In this document: positions 16,779 to 25,712 of the stretch, piece by piece
How the letters are laid out: every line of letters begins with the position of its first letter
Position numbering within the stretch: position 1 is the stretch's first letter
Assembly: GCF_035621475.1 (NCBI RefSeq)
Contig: NZ_CP141799.1
Coordinates: 2,220,501-2,284,500, forward strand
Source: Pseudomonas paeninsulae
GTDB lineage: Bacteria; Pseudomonadota; Gammaproteobacteria; Pseudomonadales; Pseudomonadaceae
DNA: 64,000 nt
Reading direction: 5' to 3'
The notes under the pieces: generated by a model
Seen by the model: the letters and a program-made list of their open reading frames with translations, nothing else
What the model was told of the DNA's origin: nothing
Database searches by the model: none
Made by a program: the position numbers and the translations under genes

Positions 16779-16806
16779 GATGGCAGGCACTCGAGTGCCT
16801 GCCATC
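16779..16806. terminator. 28-base perfect palindrome between uraH and the MCP gene
   Basis: A perfect 14-bp self-complementary repeat centred on CTCGAG lies between two convergent genes. It lacks a long T-run, so it is a likely but not certain bidirectional terminator. Confidence 0.55.
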
Positions 16807-16833
16807 ACTGTTTCTGCGCAGTGAATGGCGCCA

Positions 16834-18780
16834 TCAAGTTTTGAAGCGATTAACCAGTTCATTGAGCTGAGTGGAGAGGCTGGAGAGGTTGTGCGAGTCA
16901 CTGCGCGCCGACTCTGCCAGGCCTGCGACCAGCTGCGCATCGCCATGGATCATGCTGATGTGACGGTTGATGTCTTCGGCGACCTGGTGCTGTTCTTCGG
17001 CGGCAGTGGCGATTTGCGCATTCATATCGCGTATTACATCGACCGACTCGCGGATCAAGCCGAAGCTTGAGCGGGCGTCGGTAATGCTGCTAACCGTACT
17101 CTGCGATACCTCCAGGCTGGCATGCATTTGCTTGCCCATCTCCCGGGTGCGCTGGGCCAGACTGCTCAGCAGTCCGTCAATTTCAGCGGTGGAGTCCGCG
17201 GTGCGCTTGGCCAGCGCGCGGACCTCGTCAGCCACAACGGCAAAGCCCCGACCCTGTTCGCCGGCACGTGCCGCTTCAATCGCAGCATTGAGGGCAAGCA
17301 AGTTGGTTTGTTCGGCTATCGAGCGAATGGTGCCGAGAATCGACTGGATATTATTGTTGTCCTGCTCGAGCTGCTGCATCGCCGCTGCGGACTGGGATAT
17401 TTCTCGGCTCAGCTTCTCGACGTTGCTGACTGCGGCATCGATTTGCAGTTGCCCGTCACGTGCCTGTTTTTGTCCATTGTCCGCCGACTCCGCGGCCTGA
17501 GAGCAGGAGCGAGCCACTTCGTTGGCGGTGGCGACCATCTCGTGAAAGGCGGTGGAGACCATGTCGATCGATTCACGCTGCCGTCCTGCAGCTTCGGTCA
17601 TGTCGCCAGAAACCTTGGAGGAGGTGGTTGAGGTCTGCTGGATATGCTGGGCAGCTTGGCCAATGTTGAGGATCAATTGACGAATGGCCGTGAGGAACTG
17701 ATTGAACCAATTGGCCAGTTGCGCGGTTTCATCCTGGCCACGCACGGTAAGGGCCTGAGTCAGATCGCCTTCACCTTGGGCAATGCCTTCCAGGCCACTG
17801 GCTACCGCGCGAATCGGTCTGACGATAAGCCCGGCAAAGCTGGCTCCCACCAGGGCAAACACGGCGGCGAGCACGATTGCCAACCCCACGATGATCCAAG
17901 TCAGGCGGGTGACCCCGGCCATCGCTTCTTGTTCACTGATCAGGCCGACAAAGCGCCAGCCCAGTTGTTCGGAAGGCCAGACGTTGGCCATATAACGTGC
18001 CCCGTTCAGCTTTACTTCGACCAGGCCTTTTTGTGCATTGCTCAGCGTGTTGTATCCGTTCTTCAAGTCACTTATTTTCTTGAAGTTGTTATTAGGGTTT
18101 TGGGGGTCGACCAGAATGGTGCCGTTATCCTCCATCAGCATCAGGTAACCACTTTCGCCCAGTTTGATCTGCTTGACGATGTCGGTCAGCTGCTTGAGTG
18201 AGACGTCGATGCTGATCACCCCACCCGGGTTGCCGAGGGTGTTGGCAATGCTGCGAGCGCTGGCTAACAGTACGGCATCGTCGGGGGCCCAGTAGTAGGC
18301 GTCGGTGCGCACGGTCTTGCCCTGATTGTCCATGGCTTTTTGATACCAGGGGCGTTTGCGCGGGTCGTAATTGCTCACTTTGGAGTCTTCTGGCCAGCTC
18401 ACATAGCCGCCTTGGATATTTCCCATCGATACATAGGAATAGGCAGGGTGGCTGGTCCCCAGGCCAGCAAACAGGCCGAGGATTTGCTTGTCTTGCTCGC
18501 CGGTTGGGATGCTTGCAGCGTTGGCATCAATATATTGCTTGAGGCTGTCGTCGGATTGAGCAACGAGCGGGTGCTTGGCCAGGTATTCGACGTTTTGGTT
18601 GATGCCATCGAAAAATAACCGCATGGCGTTCTCTACCTGGCGGATCTCGCGGGCGCTGGTGTCGACGAACTCAGTTCTGGCATCGCTACGCAGATTGACG
18701 ATGACCAGAACGGCGACCAGCATGATGGGGACGCAGGCGATGATTGCGAAGGCCCAGGTCAGTTTTTGTTTTATGTTCAT
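16834..18780 (-). CDS. Methyl-accepting chemotaxis protein with periplasmic dCache domain
   Basis: A 648-residue transmembrane chemoreceptor. Layout: TM1 at residues 8-28, a periplasmic double-Cache domain at about 30-280 ([12 protein letters not shown] ligand-pocket region and [13 protein letters not shown]), TM2 at about 285-310, a HAMP domain, then a signalling hairpin with the invariant tip [20 protein letters not shown] near residue 500. There is no C-terminal CheR pentapeptide. It is convergent with uraH at the edge of the purine locus. Some Pseudomonas dCache receptors such as McpH respond to purines, so a purine ligand is plausible; amino acids are the other common ligands. Confidence 0.93.
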   Translation of the reverse strand: MNIKQKLTWAFAIIACVPIMLVAVLVIVNLRSDARTEFVDTSAREIRQVENAMRLFFDGINQNVEYLAKHPLVAQSDDSLKQYIDANAASIPTGEQDKQILGLFAGLGTSHPAYSYVSMGNIQGGYVSWPEDSKVSNYDPRKRPWYQKAMDNQGKTVRTDAYYWAPDDAVLLASARSIANTLGNPGGVISIDVSLKQLTDIVKQIKLGESGYLMLMEDNGTILVDPQNPNNNFKKISDLKNGYNTLSNAQKGLVEVKLNGARYMANVWPSEQLGWRFVGLISEQEAMAGVTRLTWIIVGLAIVLAAVFALVGASFAGLIVRPIRAVASGLEGIAQGEGDLTQALTVRGQDETAQLANWFNQFLTAIRQLILNIGQAAQHIQQTSTTSSKVSGDMTEAAGRQRESIDMVSTAFHEMVATANEVARSCSQAAESADNGQKQARDGQLQIDAAVSNVEKLSREISQSAAAMQQLEQDNNNIQSILGTIRSIAEQTNLLALNAAIEAARAGEQGRGFAVVADEVRALAKRTADSTAEIDGLLSSLAQRTREMGKQMHASLEVSQSTVSSITDARSSFGLIRESVDVIRDMNAQIATAAEEQHQVAEDINRHISMIHGDAQLVAGLAESARSDSHNLSSLSTQLNELVNRFKT

Positions 18781-18843
18781 CAGGGGTCCTTGCGCACGAC
18801 GCTGTGCGGGAATTTTGGGGCTCTTATAGTGTCGGCTGCCTAG

Positions 18844-20410
18844 CAGCCTGTCGGACTTGAATTCATGAACGGGGATATCAATAGTGAGGCGAAGCGATTC
18901 GCCCCACTATTGAGGTATTTCCAGGCTTTTTTGCCCCGAATTTCCTGAGAACGAGCGGGTTTAGTTCATTTCTACCCACACTGGACGGATTTGTGGCGCA
19001 AAACGGCCATGCGTTTCAAATTCCAGGCCAGACATACCAGGCGCCATTCGCCGCTCACCTTGTCCTTGCCTCGCAGCAGAAACTGGCGAAAACCCATGAC
19101 CGACTTGATGATGCCGAACACCGGTTCCACCGTCTGTTTGCGCAGCGCATAGAGGCGGCGCCCCGGCTGGCTCTTGAGTTTGTGCGCCATGCGTTGTTGC
19201 ACTGTGGCATCAGCGTCGAGCGCTGCCAGCTCCTCGAAGCGCGCCTTCCAGTGCGGGTGATGATCTTCGCGTGCCACCGCCAGGTAGGGCTCGATTCCCG
19301 CCGCCTCGCAGGCGGCGATGTTGCTTTCGCTGTTGTAGCCACAGTCCCCGAGCACCACGTTCACCTGACCCAATGACTCCGGTAGCGCCTTAAGCTCGGC
19401 CAGCATGGGGACGACTTGTTGCTTGTCGTTGCCCGCCTGAGTGAGGCCTGGCGCCACCACCAACAGGGTGTCGGTATCCACTGCGGCCTGGGCGTTGTAG
19501 CACTGTTCGAAGCCGCCGCCAGCCACCCGCATGATGCGCGAGTCTTCGTCGGTGAGGTTGATTTGGTCGTGTTCGGTAGGCCCTTCCACTGGGGCTTTGG
19601 GCGGCTTGCCGCCGGGCTTCTTGCCCGTTTCTGCCGTGCGCGCCGCACGCTTGGCAAGCTTCTCTTGGTAGGCGGCCTGATCCTGCTCGAAACGCGCACG
19701 GGCGCGCACCTCGATCTTGGCCTTCGCCGCGTCCATGGCGAGCAAGCGATCTTGCCGGCGTTTGATCTCGTCCGGCAGATCGATGCCGACGGGGAGCTCT
19801 GCCTGGTCGGCCCGTTCAGCCAGCGCCAGGAGCTCCTGCACTTCGGCCTTGAGCTGGCGTTCGAGTGTCTGGATATGGCCATAGGACAGTGCACTGTGGC
19901 GTGAGGCGCTGGCATGCAGCTTGGTGCCGTCGAGGCTGATGGTGCCGAGCTTGAGCAGCTTCATCTCGCCCGCCAGCTCCAGCACCTGAAGGAAGATGCC
20001 GGCCAACTCGTCGAGGAAGCGGCGGCGGAAGCTGGCCAGGGTGTCGTGATCGGGGTGACTGCCTGAGGCCAGGTAGCGAAAGGCGAGCGAGTCGTAAGTG
20101 GCGCGTTCGATCATACGGCTGGAAAAGGTGCCGGTGGCATAGCCATAGACCAGCAGACTAAGCAGCACCTCGGGGTGATAGGCGGCGCTGCCGCGTCCGC
20201 CATAACGCCGGGTGAGCGCACTCAAGTCGAGCCGTTCGATGGCTTCGAGAATGAAACGGGCCAGGTGGGCTTCTGGCAGCCAGTCATCCATCGATGGCGG
20301 GAGCAGGTAGTCAGTCTTGCGGTCGATCGGACGAAAGCGGCTCATGCGGAGGCATCGGCTGGGCGGTGTCGGGATTATCCTGGAATCCAGTGATTAAGTC
20401 CGACAGGCTG
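18844..20410 (-). mobile_element. IS1182-family insertion sequence, copy A
   Basis: A 1567-bp element bounded by terminal inverted repeats CAGCCTGTCGGACTT and flanked on both sides by CTAG (18840-18843 and 20411-20414), which fits the short palindromic target duplication of this family. It carries one transposase gene on the minus strand and is the mirror copy of the element at 20753-22319, of identical length. Confidence 0.92.
18972..20345 (-). CDS. IS1182-family transposase, copy A
   Basis: A 457-residue DDE transposase with an N-terminal DUF772-type domain (RFRPIDRKTDYLLPPSMDDW and ASGSHPDHDTLASFRRRFL) and a catalytic core. TISLDGTKLHA holds the first Asp, VLGDCGYNSESN the second, and the region around VEPVFGIIKSVMGFRQFLL the C-terminal Glu. 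Full length with no stops, so probably functional. It differs from copy B by about ten residues, eight of them clustered between about residues 217 and 265. Confidence 0.95.
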   Translation of the reverse strand: MSRFRPIDRKTDYLLPPSMDDWLPEAHLARFILEAIERLDLSALTRRYGGRGSAAYHPEVLLSLLVYGYATGTFSSRMIERATYDSLAFRYLASGSHPDHDTLASFRRRFLDELAGIFLQVLELAGEMKLLKLGTISLDGTKLHASASRHSALSYGHIQTLERQLKAEVQELLALAERADQAELPVGIDLPDEIKRRQDRLLAMDAAKAKIEVRARARFEQDQAAYQEKLAKRAARTAETGKKPGGKPPKAPVEGPTEHDQINLTDEDSRIMRVAGGGFEQCYNAQAAVDTDTLLVVAPGLTQAGNDKQQVVPMLAELKALPESLGQVNVVLGDCGYNSESNIAACEAAGIEPYLAVAREDHHPHWKARFEELAALDADATVQQRMAHKLKSQPGRRLYALRKQTVEPVFGIIKSVMGFRQFLLRGKDKVSGEWRLVCLAWNLKRMAVLRHKSVQCG

Positions 20411-20752
20411 CTAGCTGAGAGCTTTACCCAGTGCGCTCGCCAGTTGTCTATTCGCGCCAACTGTCGCCTTGTGGACCGCTAGAGAGGCAGTTTTGCGCTG
20501 CGATATGCTCGCATGCTGGGTCGAAGGCGGCCGTGTAGGTCTGGTGCCCTTGCTGATCTTCCCTGCAGCGGCTCGATCTATCGCGGTAGCTGATAGCGAA
20601 TGCTTGTGACCCTCTGACTCATGAGTAGAGCCCCTGGCCCGCGCCCACTGCGGGCTTTTTTGTTTGCTGGCGGGCATCAGAGCGCAGGACGGCCGGGCGG
20701 CGATCCGTTCGGACTATCCACGGCGTATCGCCTACGGCGAGTAGCGCCCTAG
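20411..20752. other. Spacer between the two inverted IS1182 copies
   Basis: The 342 bases including both CTAG flanks hold no intact gene. Bases 20488-20594 resemble the 3' end of uraH (16634-16727): a shared TGCTGATCT block and a shared TATCGCGGTAG.TGAT ending that would encode YRGS and a stop, but with the reading frame broken. A terminator follows at 20637. Reading frames on the minus strand here look like shadows. Confidence 0.5.
20637..20663 (+). terminator. Rho-independent terminator in the IS spacer
   Basis: GCCCGC at 20637-20642 pairs with GCGGGC at 20650-20655 and is followed by TTTTTTG. It would end plus-strand transcription just after the uraH-like remnant. Confidence 0.8.
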
Positions 20753-22319
20753 CAGCCTGTCGGACTTAATCACTGGATTCCAGGATAATCCCGACACCGC
20801 CCAGCCGATGCCTCCGCATGAGCCGCTTTCGTCCGATCGACCGCAAGACTGACTACCTGCTCCCGCCATCGATGGATGACTGGCTGCCAGAAGCCCACCT
20901 GGCCCGTTTCATTCTCGAAGCCATCGAACGGCTCGACTTGAGTGCGCTCACCCGGCGTTATGGCGGACGCGGCAGCGCCGCCTATCACCCCGAGGTGCTG
21001 CTTAGTCTGCTGGTCTATGGCTATGCCACCGGCACCTTTTCCAGCCGTATGATCGAACGCGCCACTTACGACTCGCTCGCCTTTCGCTACCTGGCCTCAG
21101 GCAGTCACCCCGATCACGACACCCTGGCCAGCTTCCGCCGCCGCTTCCTCGACGAGTTGGTCGGCATCTTCCTTCAGGTGCTGGAGCTGGCGGGCGAGAT
21201 GAAGCTGCTCAAGCTCGGCACCATCAGCCTCGACGGCACCAAGCTGCATGCCAACGCCTCACGCCACAGTGCACTGTCCTATGGCCATATCCAGACACTC
21301 GAACGCCAGCTCAAGGCCGAAGTGCAGGAGCTCCTGGCGCTGGCTGAACGGGCCGACCAGGCAGAGCTCCCCGTCGGCATCGATCTGCCGGACGAGATCA
21401 AACGCCGGCAAGATCGCTTGCTCGCCATGGACGCGGCGAAGGCCACGATCGAGGCGCGTGCCCGCGTGCGGTTTGAGCAGGAACAGAGCGCCTATAAGGA
21501 GAAGCTCGCCAAGCGCGCGGCACGCGCAGCAGAAACCGGCAAAAAGCCGGGCGGCAAGCCGCCCAAAGCCCCGGTGGAAGGGCCGGCTGAGCACGACCAA
21601 ATCAACCTCACCGACGAAGACTCGCGCATCATGCGGGTGGCTGGCGGCGGCTTCGAACAGTGCTACAACGCCCAGGCCGCAGTGGATACCGACACCCTGT
21701 TGGTGGTGGCGCCAGGCCTCACTCAGGCGGGCAACGACAAGCAACAAGTCGTCCCCATGCTGGCCGAGCTCAAGGCGCTACCGGAGTCATTGGGTCAGGT
21801 GAACGTGGTGCTCGGGGACTGTGGCTACAACAGCGAAAGCAACATCGCCGCCTGCGAGGCGGCGGGAATCGAGCCCTACCTGGCGGTGGCACGCGAAGAT
21901 CATCACCCGCACTGGAAGGCGCGCTTCGAGGAGCTGGCAGCGCTCGACGCTGATGCCACAGTGCAACAACGCATGGCGCACAAACTCAAGAGCCAGCCGG
22001 GGCGCCGCCTCTATGCGCTGCGCAAACAGACGGTGGAACCGGTGTTCGGCATCATCAAGTCGGTCATGGGTTTTCGCCAGTTTCTGCTGCGAGGCAAGGA
22101 CAAGGTGAGCGGCGAATGGCGCCTGGTATGTCTGGCCTGGAATTTGAAACGCATGGCCGTTTTGCGCCACAAATCCGTCCAGTGTGGGTAGAAATGAACT
22201 AAACCCGCTCGTTCTCAGGAAATTCGGGGCAAAAAAGCCTGAAAATACCTCAATAGTGGGGCGAATCGCTTCGCCTCACTATTGATATCCCCGTTCATGA
22301 ACTCAAGTCCGACAGGCTG
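20753..22319 (+). mobile_element. IS1182-family insertion sequence, copy B
   Basis: A 1567-bp element with the same CAGCCTGTCGGACTT ends and CTAG flanks (20749-20752 and 22320-22323) as copy A but in opposite orientation. With copy A and the spacer it has the layout of a composite transposon of about 3.5 kb, though the cargo is minimal. Confidence 0.92.
20818..22191 (+). CDS. IS1182-family transposase, copy B
   Basis: A 457-residue transposase almost identical to copy A: same start, same DDE landmarks, no interruptions. Differences are Ala to Val near residue 121 and Ser to Asn near residue 144, plus a dense patch encoded at about 21440-21600, where many silent and coding changes cluster while the flanks look identical. 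The patch indicates gene conversion or recombination with a third copy. Confidence 0.95.
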   Translation: MSRFRPIDRKTDYLLPPSMDDWLPEAHLARFILEAIERLDLSALTRRYGGRGSAAYHPEVLLSLLVYGYATGTFSSRMIERATYDSLAFRYLASGSHPDHDTLASFRRRFLDELVGIFLQVLELAGEMKLLKLGTISLDGTKLHANASRHSALSYGHIQTLERQLKAEVQELLALAERADQAELPVGIDLPDEIKRRQDRLLAMDAAKATIEARARVRFEQEQSAYKEKLAKRAARAAETGKKPGGKPPKAPVEGPAEHDQINLTDEDSRIMRVAGGGFEQCYNAQAAVDTDTLLVVAPGLTQAGNDKQQVVPMLAELKALPESLGQVNVVLGDCGYNSESNIAACEAAGIEPYLAVAREDHHPHWKARFEELAALDADATVQQRMAHKLKSQPGRRLYALRKQTVEPVFGIIKSVMGFRQFLLRGKDKVSGEWRLVCLAWNLKRMAVLRHKSVQCG

Positions 22320-22339
22320 CTAGGGTGTTGGCTGCTGCT

Positions 22340-23137
22340 TTAACGCGTGGCCATCCAGATCAGCAAGCCCGCCTGGAACATGCAAAACGCCACCAGGCAG
22401 GCGATGGTGAAGCGCAGGCTGCTGTCTTCGCGGCGGAACAATTCGATGCGCGATTCCAACTTGCGCAGCTTGGCGTCCTGTTCGCGCAGGCTCAGATCGG
22501 CTTGTTGCAACATGGCAGCAGCATCGAGCAGGTCGACCATCTGCACCTTTTCGCTAGACCAATCGCTGTGCAGGCTGCTGACCCGCTCTGTGCTGTAACG
22601 CGCTTTGAGTTGCAGGGGGTCGAGGTATTCGATGACAAAGCCCTGGGCTTGCAGGCAGTGGTCGCGGCGTAGGCGGGAGTCTTCGCTGAGGGCATCCTTG
22701 GCCGCTAGGGTTGCGCCTTCTACCCGGTAATGTGCGCAGTGTTGCTGGGCCCAGGCGATGCCCTGGGCCAGCATAAAACGTCCCAGACCGCGATTGACCG
22801 GCTCTACCAGCAAGCCCTTTTCCGGGCCGAGGCGCATTTCCTGGCTGCGGTGGTCGATCCATACTTCCAGCAGGTTCAGTTCCTTGCGCTCCCGCACGCC
22901 GGGCAGGTGCAGGGTCAGGCGCAGCAGGCTCTGGCCCTTGGCGTGCCGTTCCACCCGGCCCAGTTGCACGAAGCGCAAAGGCCGTGCGCCGGTGTGACGG
23001 TCGACCGGCAGAGGGGCCAGACGCAATAGGCGAAAGTGCTCGGGTGCGAGATCCGCCCAGGGATGGGCTTTCTCGGCCATGGCATGGGCTTGGGCGGCGC
23101 TGTCAGGCGCAGATTGTGGCGAATTAGCGTCGGTCAT
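22340..23137 (-). CDS. Conserved hypothetical protein with C-terminal membrane anchor
   Basis: A 265-residue protein of unknown function. Residues 30-200 form a soluble domain rich in charged residues (LRFVQLGRVERHAKGQSLLRL, WIDHRSQEMRLGPEKGLLVEP). Residues about 205-240 are a predicted coiled coil (LDAAAMLQQADLSLREQDAKL) and residues 244-262 a single hydrophobic span. ATG 23137 (MTDANSPQS) is favoured over an upstream in-frame start. In Pseudomonas this gene accompanies the hydrolase and aroC, but no function follows from that. The IS right end lies only 20 bases after its stop. Confidence 0.78.
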   Translation of the reverse strand: MTDANSPQSAPDSAAQAHAMAEKAHPWADLAPEHFRLLRLAPLPVDRHTGARPLRFVQLGRVERHAKGQSLLRLTLHLPGVRERKELNLLEVWIDHRSQEMRLGPEKGLLVEPVNRGLGRFMLAQGIAWAQQHCAHYRVEGATLAAKDALSEDSRLRRDHCLQAQGFVIEYLDPLQLKARYSTERVSSLHSDWSSEKVQMVDLLDAAAMLQQADLSLREQDAKLRKLESRIELFRREDSSLRFTIACLVAFCMFQAGLLIWMATR

Positions 23138-23189
23138 AAAGGCAGTCCTGTGCGCGATACCAGCATAGGGCATCGGGCTGGCCCAACCT

Positions 23190-24179
23190 TTATCGGCCGG
23201 TTTGCGCGGTGCTGGAGGCTGGCGCTGTGCCGGTGTCGTCGATGAAGCTGGCGATCTGCTCGGTCAGCAGGCGCGCCAGGGGCAGGCGCGGGTTGTCGTA
23301 GGACGCCAGTTGCGCCTTGACGTCCAGCGGGACGATGCGCAGGACGTGGTTCATGCCCTCGACTATCACCAGTTGCGCATCCGTCTTGACGGCTTGCAAG
23401 GCCTCGGCATCGGCGACGCCGACCTGGATGTCGTGACTGCCCTGGACGATCAGTGCAGGGATCTGCAGGCGGGCAAAAACCTCGCTGGGGTTGTAGCGGA
23501 ACAGTGAGATCAGATAGGGCTGCACGCTGGGACGAAACAGCACTTGCAGCTCATCGGGCACTGCATCGGTCGGCTGGCCGGCCAGTAGCGAGTCAAGCAG
23601 CCGATGGCTGTGCGTGAGCAGTTTTGGCGGCAGGCGATAGTGCAGTTGTTCGCGCAGTACCTGGTCGATGGGGCGTGAGCTGCCGGCAAGCGAGATCAGC
23701 GCATCGGCGCCGGCCGCGGGGGCCGCCAGGCTGGCGATCAAGGCGCCTTCGCTGTGGCCGATCAGGATCAGGCGACTGAAATTCCTATCGGCCTTGAGCA
23801 GCTGACCCCAGGCGGCCACGTCGGCGACATACTGCTCGACAGTCAAATCGCGCTCGTCCGGGGTGGCCGTGCGGCTGGCGGCGATCCCGCGCTTGTCGTA
23901 GCGCACACTGGCGATGCCATGCTTGGCCAGCGCCTGGGCCAGGCGCTTGAGGCTGTCGCTGTGCCCGCCAGCGGGGTTGTTGCCATCGCGGTCGGTCGGC
24001 CCGGAACCGGCGACCAGCAGCGCGACTGGGACCGGCTTGCCGCTTAACGGTCGTAATAAAGTGCCATGCAGGGTGCCCTGATCGGTTGCCAGGCGAATCG
24101 GTCGTTGCTCGATGGGATGGGGCGCGGCCTGGGTCAGGCCGGCAAGCAAGGTAAGGCTCAAGAGGAGAACTCGCAGCAT
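23190..24179 (-). CDS. Secreted alpha/beta hydrolase
   Basis: A 329-residue alpha/beta hydrolase with an N-terminal signal peptide (MLRVLLLSLTLLAGLTQA). It has the oxyanion region VAGSGPTDRDGN, the nucleophile elbow GHSEG at about residue 142, an acid near GSHDIQVG (about 255) and His in EGMNHVLR (about 277). This layout resembles periplasmic dienelactone-hydrolase or acyl-peptidase-like enzymes (YfhR/BAAT-like). Substrate unknown. Same strand as the downstream hypothetical, 52 bases apart. Confidence 0.87.
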   Translation of the reverse strand: MLRVLLLSLTLLAGLTQAAPHPIEQRPIRLATDQGTLHGTLLRPLSGKPVPVALLVAGSGPTDRDGNNPAGGHSDSLKRLAQALAKHGIASVRYDKRGIAASRTATPDERDLTVEQYVADVAAWGQLLKADRNFSRLILIGHSEGALIASLAAPAAGADALISLAGSSRPIDQVLREQLHYRLPPKLLTHSHRLLDSLLAGQPTDAVPDELQVLFRPSVQPYLISLFRYNPSEVFARLQIPALIVQGSHDIQVGVADAEALQAVKTDAQLVIVEGMNHVLRIVPLDVKAQLASYDNPRLPLARLLTEQIASFIDDTGTAPASSTAQTGR

Positions 24180-24237
24180 GGGTAGGTACTATGGCAACGG
24201 AAGTGGTTTGGACGTCAGCACCGACATAAGGTTCTAG

Positions 24238-24399
24238 CGGCCTCTCAGTCCTGCTGCGCAGGTGTCACTGTCTTTAGCGTGAAGGCCGCATTTTTTCTGC
24301 ATTTTCTCGTTAAATGGCCTGCTATTCGCTTCAAACGGGCAATCAGACTGCCCCAGGCCGGACTTTGCCTCACCACGAAGGGGCAAGTCCGACAGGCTA
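24238..24399. mobile_element. MITE-like element with IS1182-type end
   Basis: A 162-base segment flanked on both sides by CTAG (24234-24237 and 24400-24403). Its right end, CAAGTCCGACAGGCTA, is nearly the IS1182 terminus found at 20411 and 22320. The left end, CGGCCTCTCAGTCCTG, is an imperfect inverted copy. No transposase is inside, so it is best read as a non-autonomous derivative or a decayed solo remnant. It occupies most of the gap before aroC. Confidence 0.6.
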
Positions 24400-24518
24400 C
24401 TAGGGTGAACTGGGCTGGCGCCGCGGGTATACTCGCGGCCTTTATCGAGTAGGGGTTTGGCGCGCGCGGGCAAGCGTTGCGCCGGGCCCGGTGCTGATTC
24501 CCGCGGAGTATCCTGCAA

Positions 24519-25610
24519 ATGTCCGGCAATACCTACGGCAAGTTGTTCACCGTCACCAGCGCAGGCGAGAGCCATGGCCCGGCGCTGGTCGCCATCGTCG
24601 ATGGTTGTCCACCGGGCCTGGAATTATCGCTGGACGACATGCAGCGCGACCTCGACCGGCGCAAGCCGGGCACCAGCCGCCACACCACCCAGCGTCAGGA
24701 AGACGATGTGGTGGAAATCCTCGCCGGGGTATTCGAGGGCAAGACCACCGGTTGCGCCATCGGCCTGCTGATTCGTAATACCGATCAGAAGTCCAAGGAT
24801 TACTCGGCGATCAAAGATGTCTTCCGCCCAGCCCACGCCGATTACACCTATCAGCACAAGTACGGCATCCGCGACTACCGTGGCGGTGGCCGTAGCTCGG
24901 CCCGCGAGACCGCCATGCGCGTGGCTGCCGGCGCCATTGCCAAGAAATACCTGGCAACCCAGGGCATCGTGATTCGCGGCTATATGAGCCAGCTCGGTCC
25001 AATTGAGATTCCGTTCAAGAGCTGGGACAGCGTCGAGCAGAACGCCTTCTTCTGCCCTGACCCGGATAAGGTGGCGGAACTGGAAGCCTATATGGACCAA
25101 CTGCGTCGCGACCAGGATTCGGTCGGAGCGAAGATCACCGTGGTTGCCGAAGGGGTGATGCCGGGGCTGGGCGAGCCGATCTTCGACCGTCTGGACGCCG
25201 AGCTGGCCCATGCGCTGATGAGCATCAATGCGGTCAAGGGCGTGGAGATCGGTGCCGGTTTCGCCAGTGTCGCCCAGCGCGGCACCGAGCATCGCGACGA
25301 GCTGACGCCTGCGGGCTTTTTGTCGAATAACGCCGGCGGCATTCTCGGCGGCATTTCCAGCGGTCAGCCAATCGTCGCCCACCTGGCGCTCAAGCCGACC
25401 TCCAGCATCACCACGCCGGGCCGCTCGATCGACGTCGATGGCAATGCGGTGGAGGTGATCACCAAGGGCCGCCACGACCCCTGCGTCGGCATCCGCGCCA
25501 CGCCGATCGCCGAGGCGATGATGGCCCTCGTGCTGATGGATCACCTGCTGCGCCACCGTGCGCAGAACGCCGATGTACGGGTGACCACACCGGTGTTGCC
25601 GCAGCTTTGA
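24519..25610 (+). CDS. aroC: Chorismate synthase
   Basis: Converts 5-enolpyruvylshikimate 3-phosphate to chorismate with reduced FMN, the last common step of aromatic synthesis. The 363 residues match the family. All signatures are present: [18 protein letters not shown] at the N-terminus, [19 protein letters not shown] at about 125-143, and the C-terminal [18 protein letters not shown]. It supplies chorismate to pabB further along the window. The promoter lies immediately after the MITE-like element. Confidence 0.98.
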   Translation: MSGNTYGKLFTVTSAGESHGPALVAIVDGCPPGLELSLDDMQRDLDRRKPGTSRHTTQRQEDDVVEILAGVFEGKTTGCAIGLLIRNTDQKSKDYSAIKDVFRPAHADYTYQHKYGIRDYRGGGRSSARETAMRVAAGAIAKKYLATQGIVIRGYMSQLGPIEIPFKSWDSVEQNAFFCPDPDKVAELEAYMDQLRRDQDSVGAKITVVAEGVMPGLGEPIFDRLDAELAHALMSINAVKGVEIGAGFASVAQRGTEHRDELTPAGFLSNNAGGILGGISSGQPIVAHLALKPTSSITTPGRSIDVDGNAVEVITKGRHDPCVGIRATPIAEAMMALVLMDHLLRHRAQNADVRVTTPVLPQL

Positions 25611-25615
25611 GCAAG

Positions 25616-25700
25616 GGTAGGTTGGGCCGGGCCGCGCAGGCTGAGCGCGGCTCGCAGTGTTGGGTTGCGCCGTTGGGCTCCTCAACCCAACCCAACCTGT
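25616..25700. repeat. Intergenic repeat with AGGTTGGG / CCCAACCT arms
   Basis: Complementary GTTGGG and CCCAAC blocks flank a GC-rich centre between aroC and the MFS gene. It looks like a dispersed Pseudomonas extragenic repeat; no gene is present. Confidence 0.5.
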
Positions 25701-25712
25701 GTTGGTTAAACC

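Noticed and set aside
20411..20677. 88-codon minus-strand frame in the IS spacer
   Set aside because: Lies opposite the uraH-like remnant and the terminator, without ribosome site or recognisable motif.
18840..22323. Composite transposon carrying a resistance or catabolic cargo
   Set aside because: The spacer is only 338 bases with a remnant and a terminator; no cargo gene is present.
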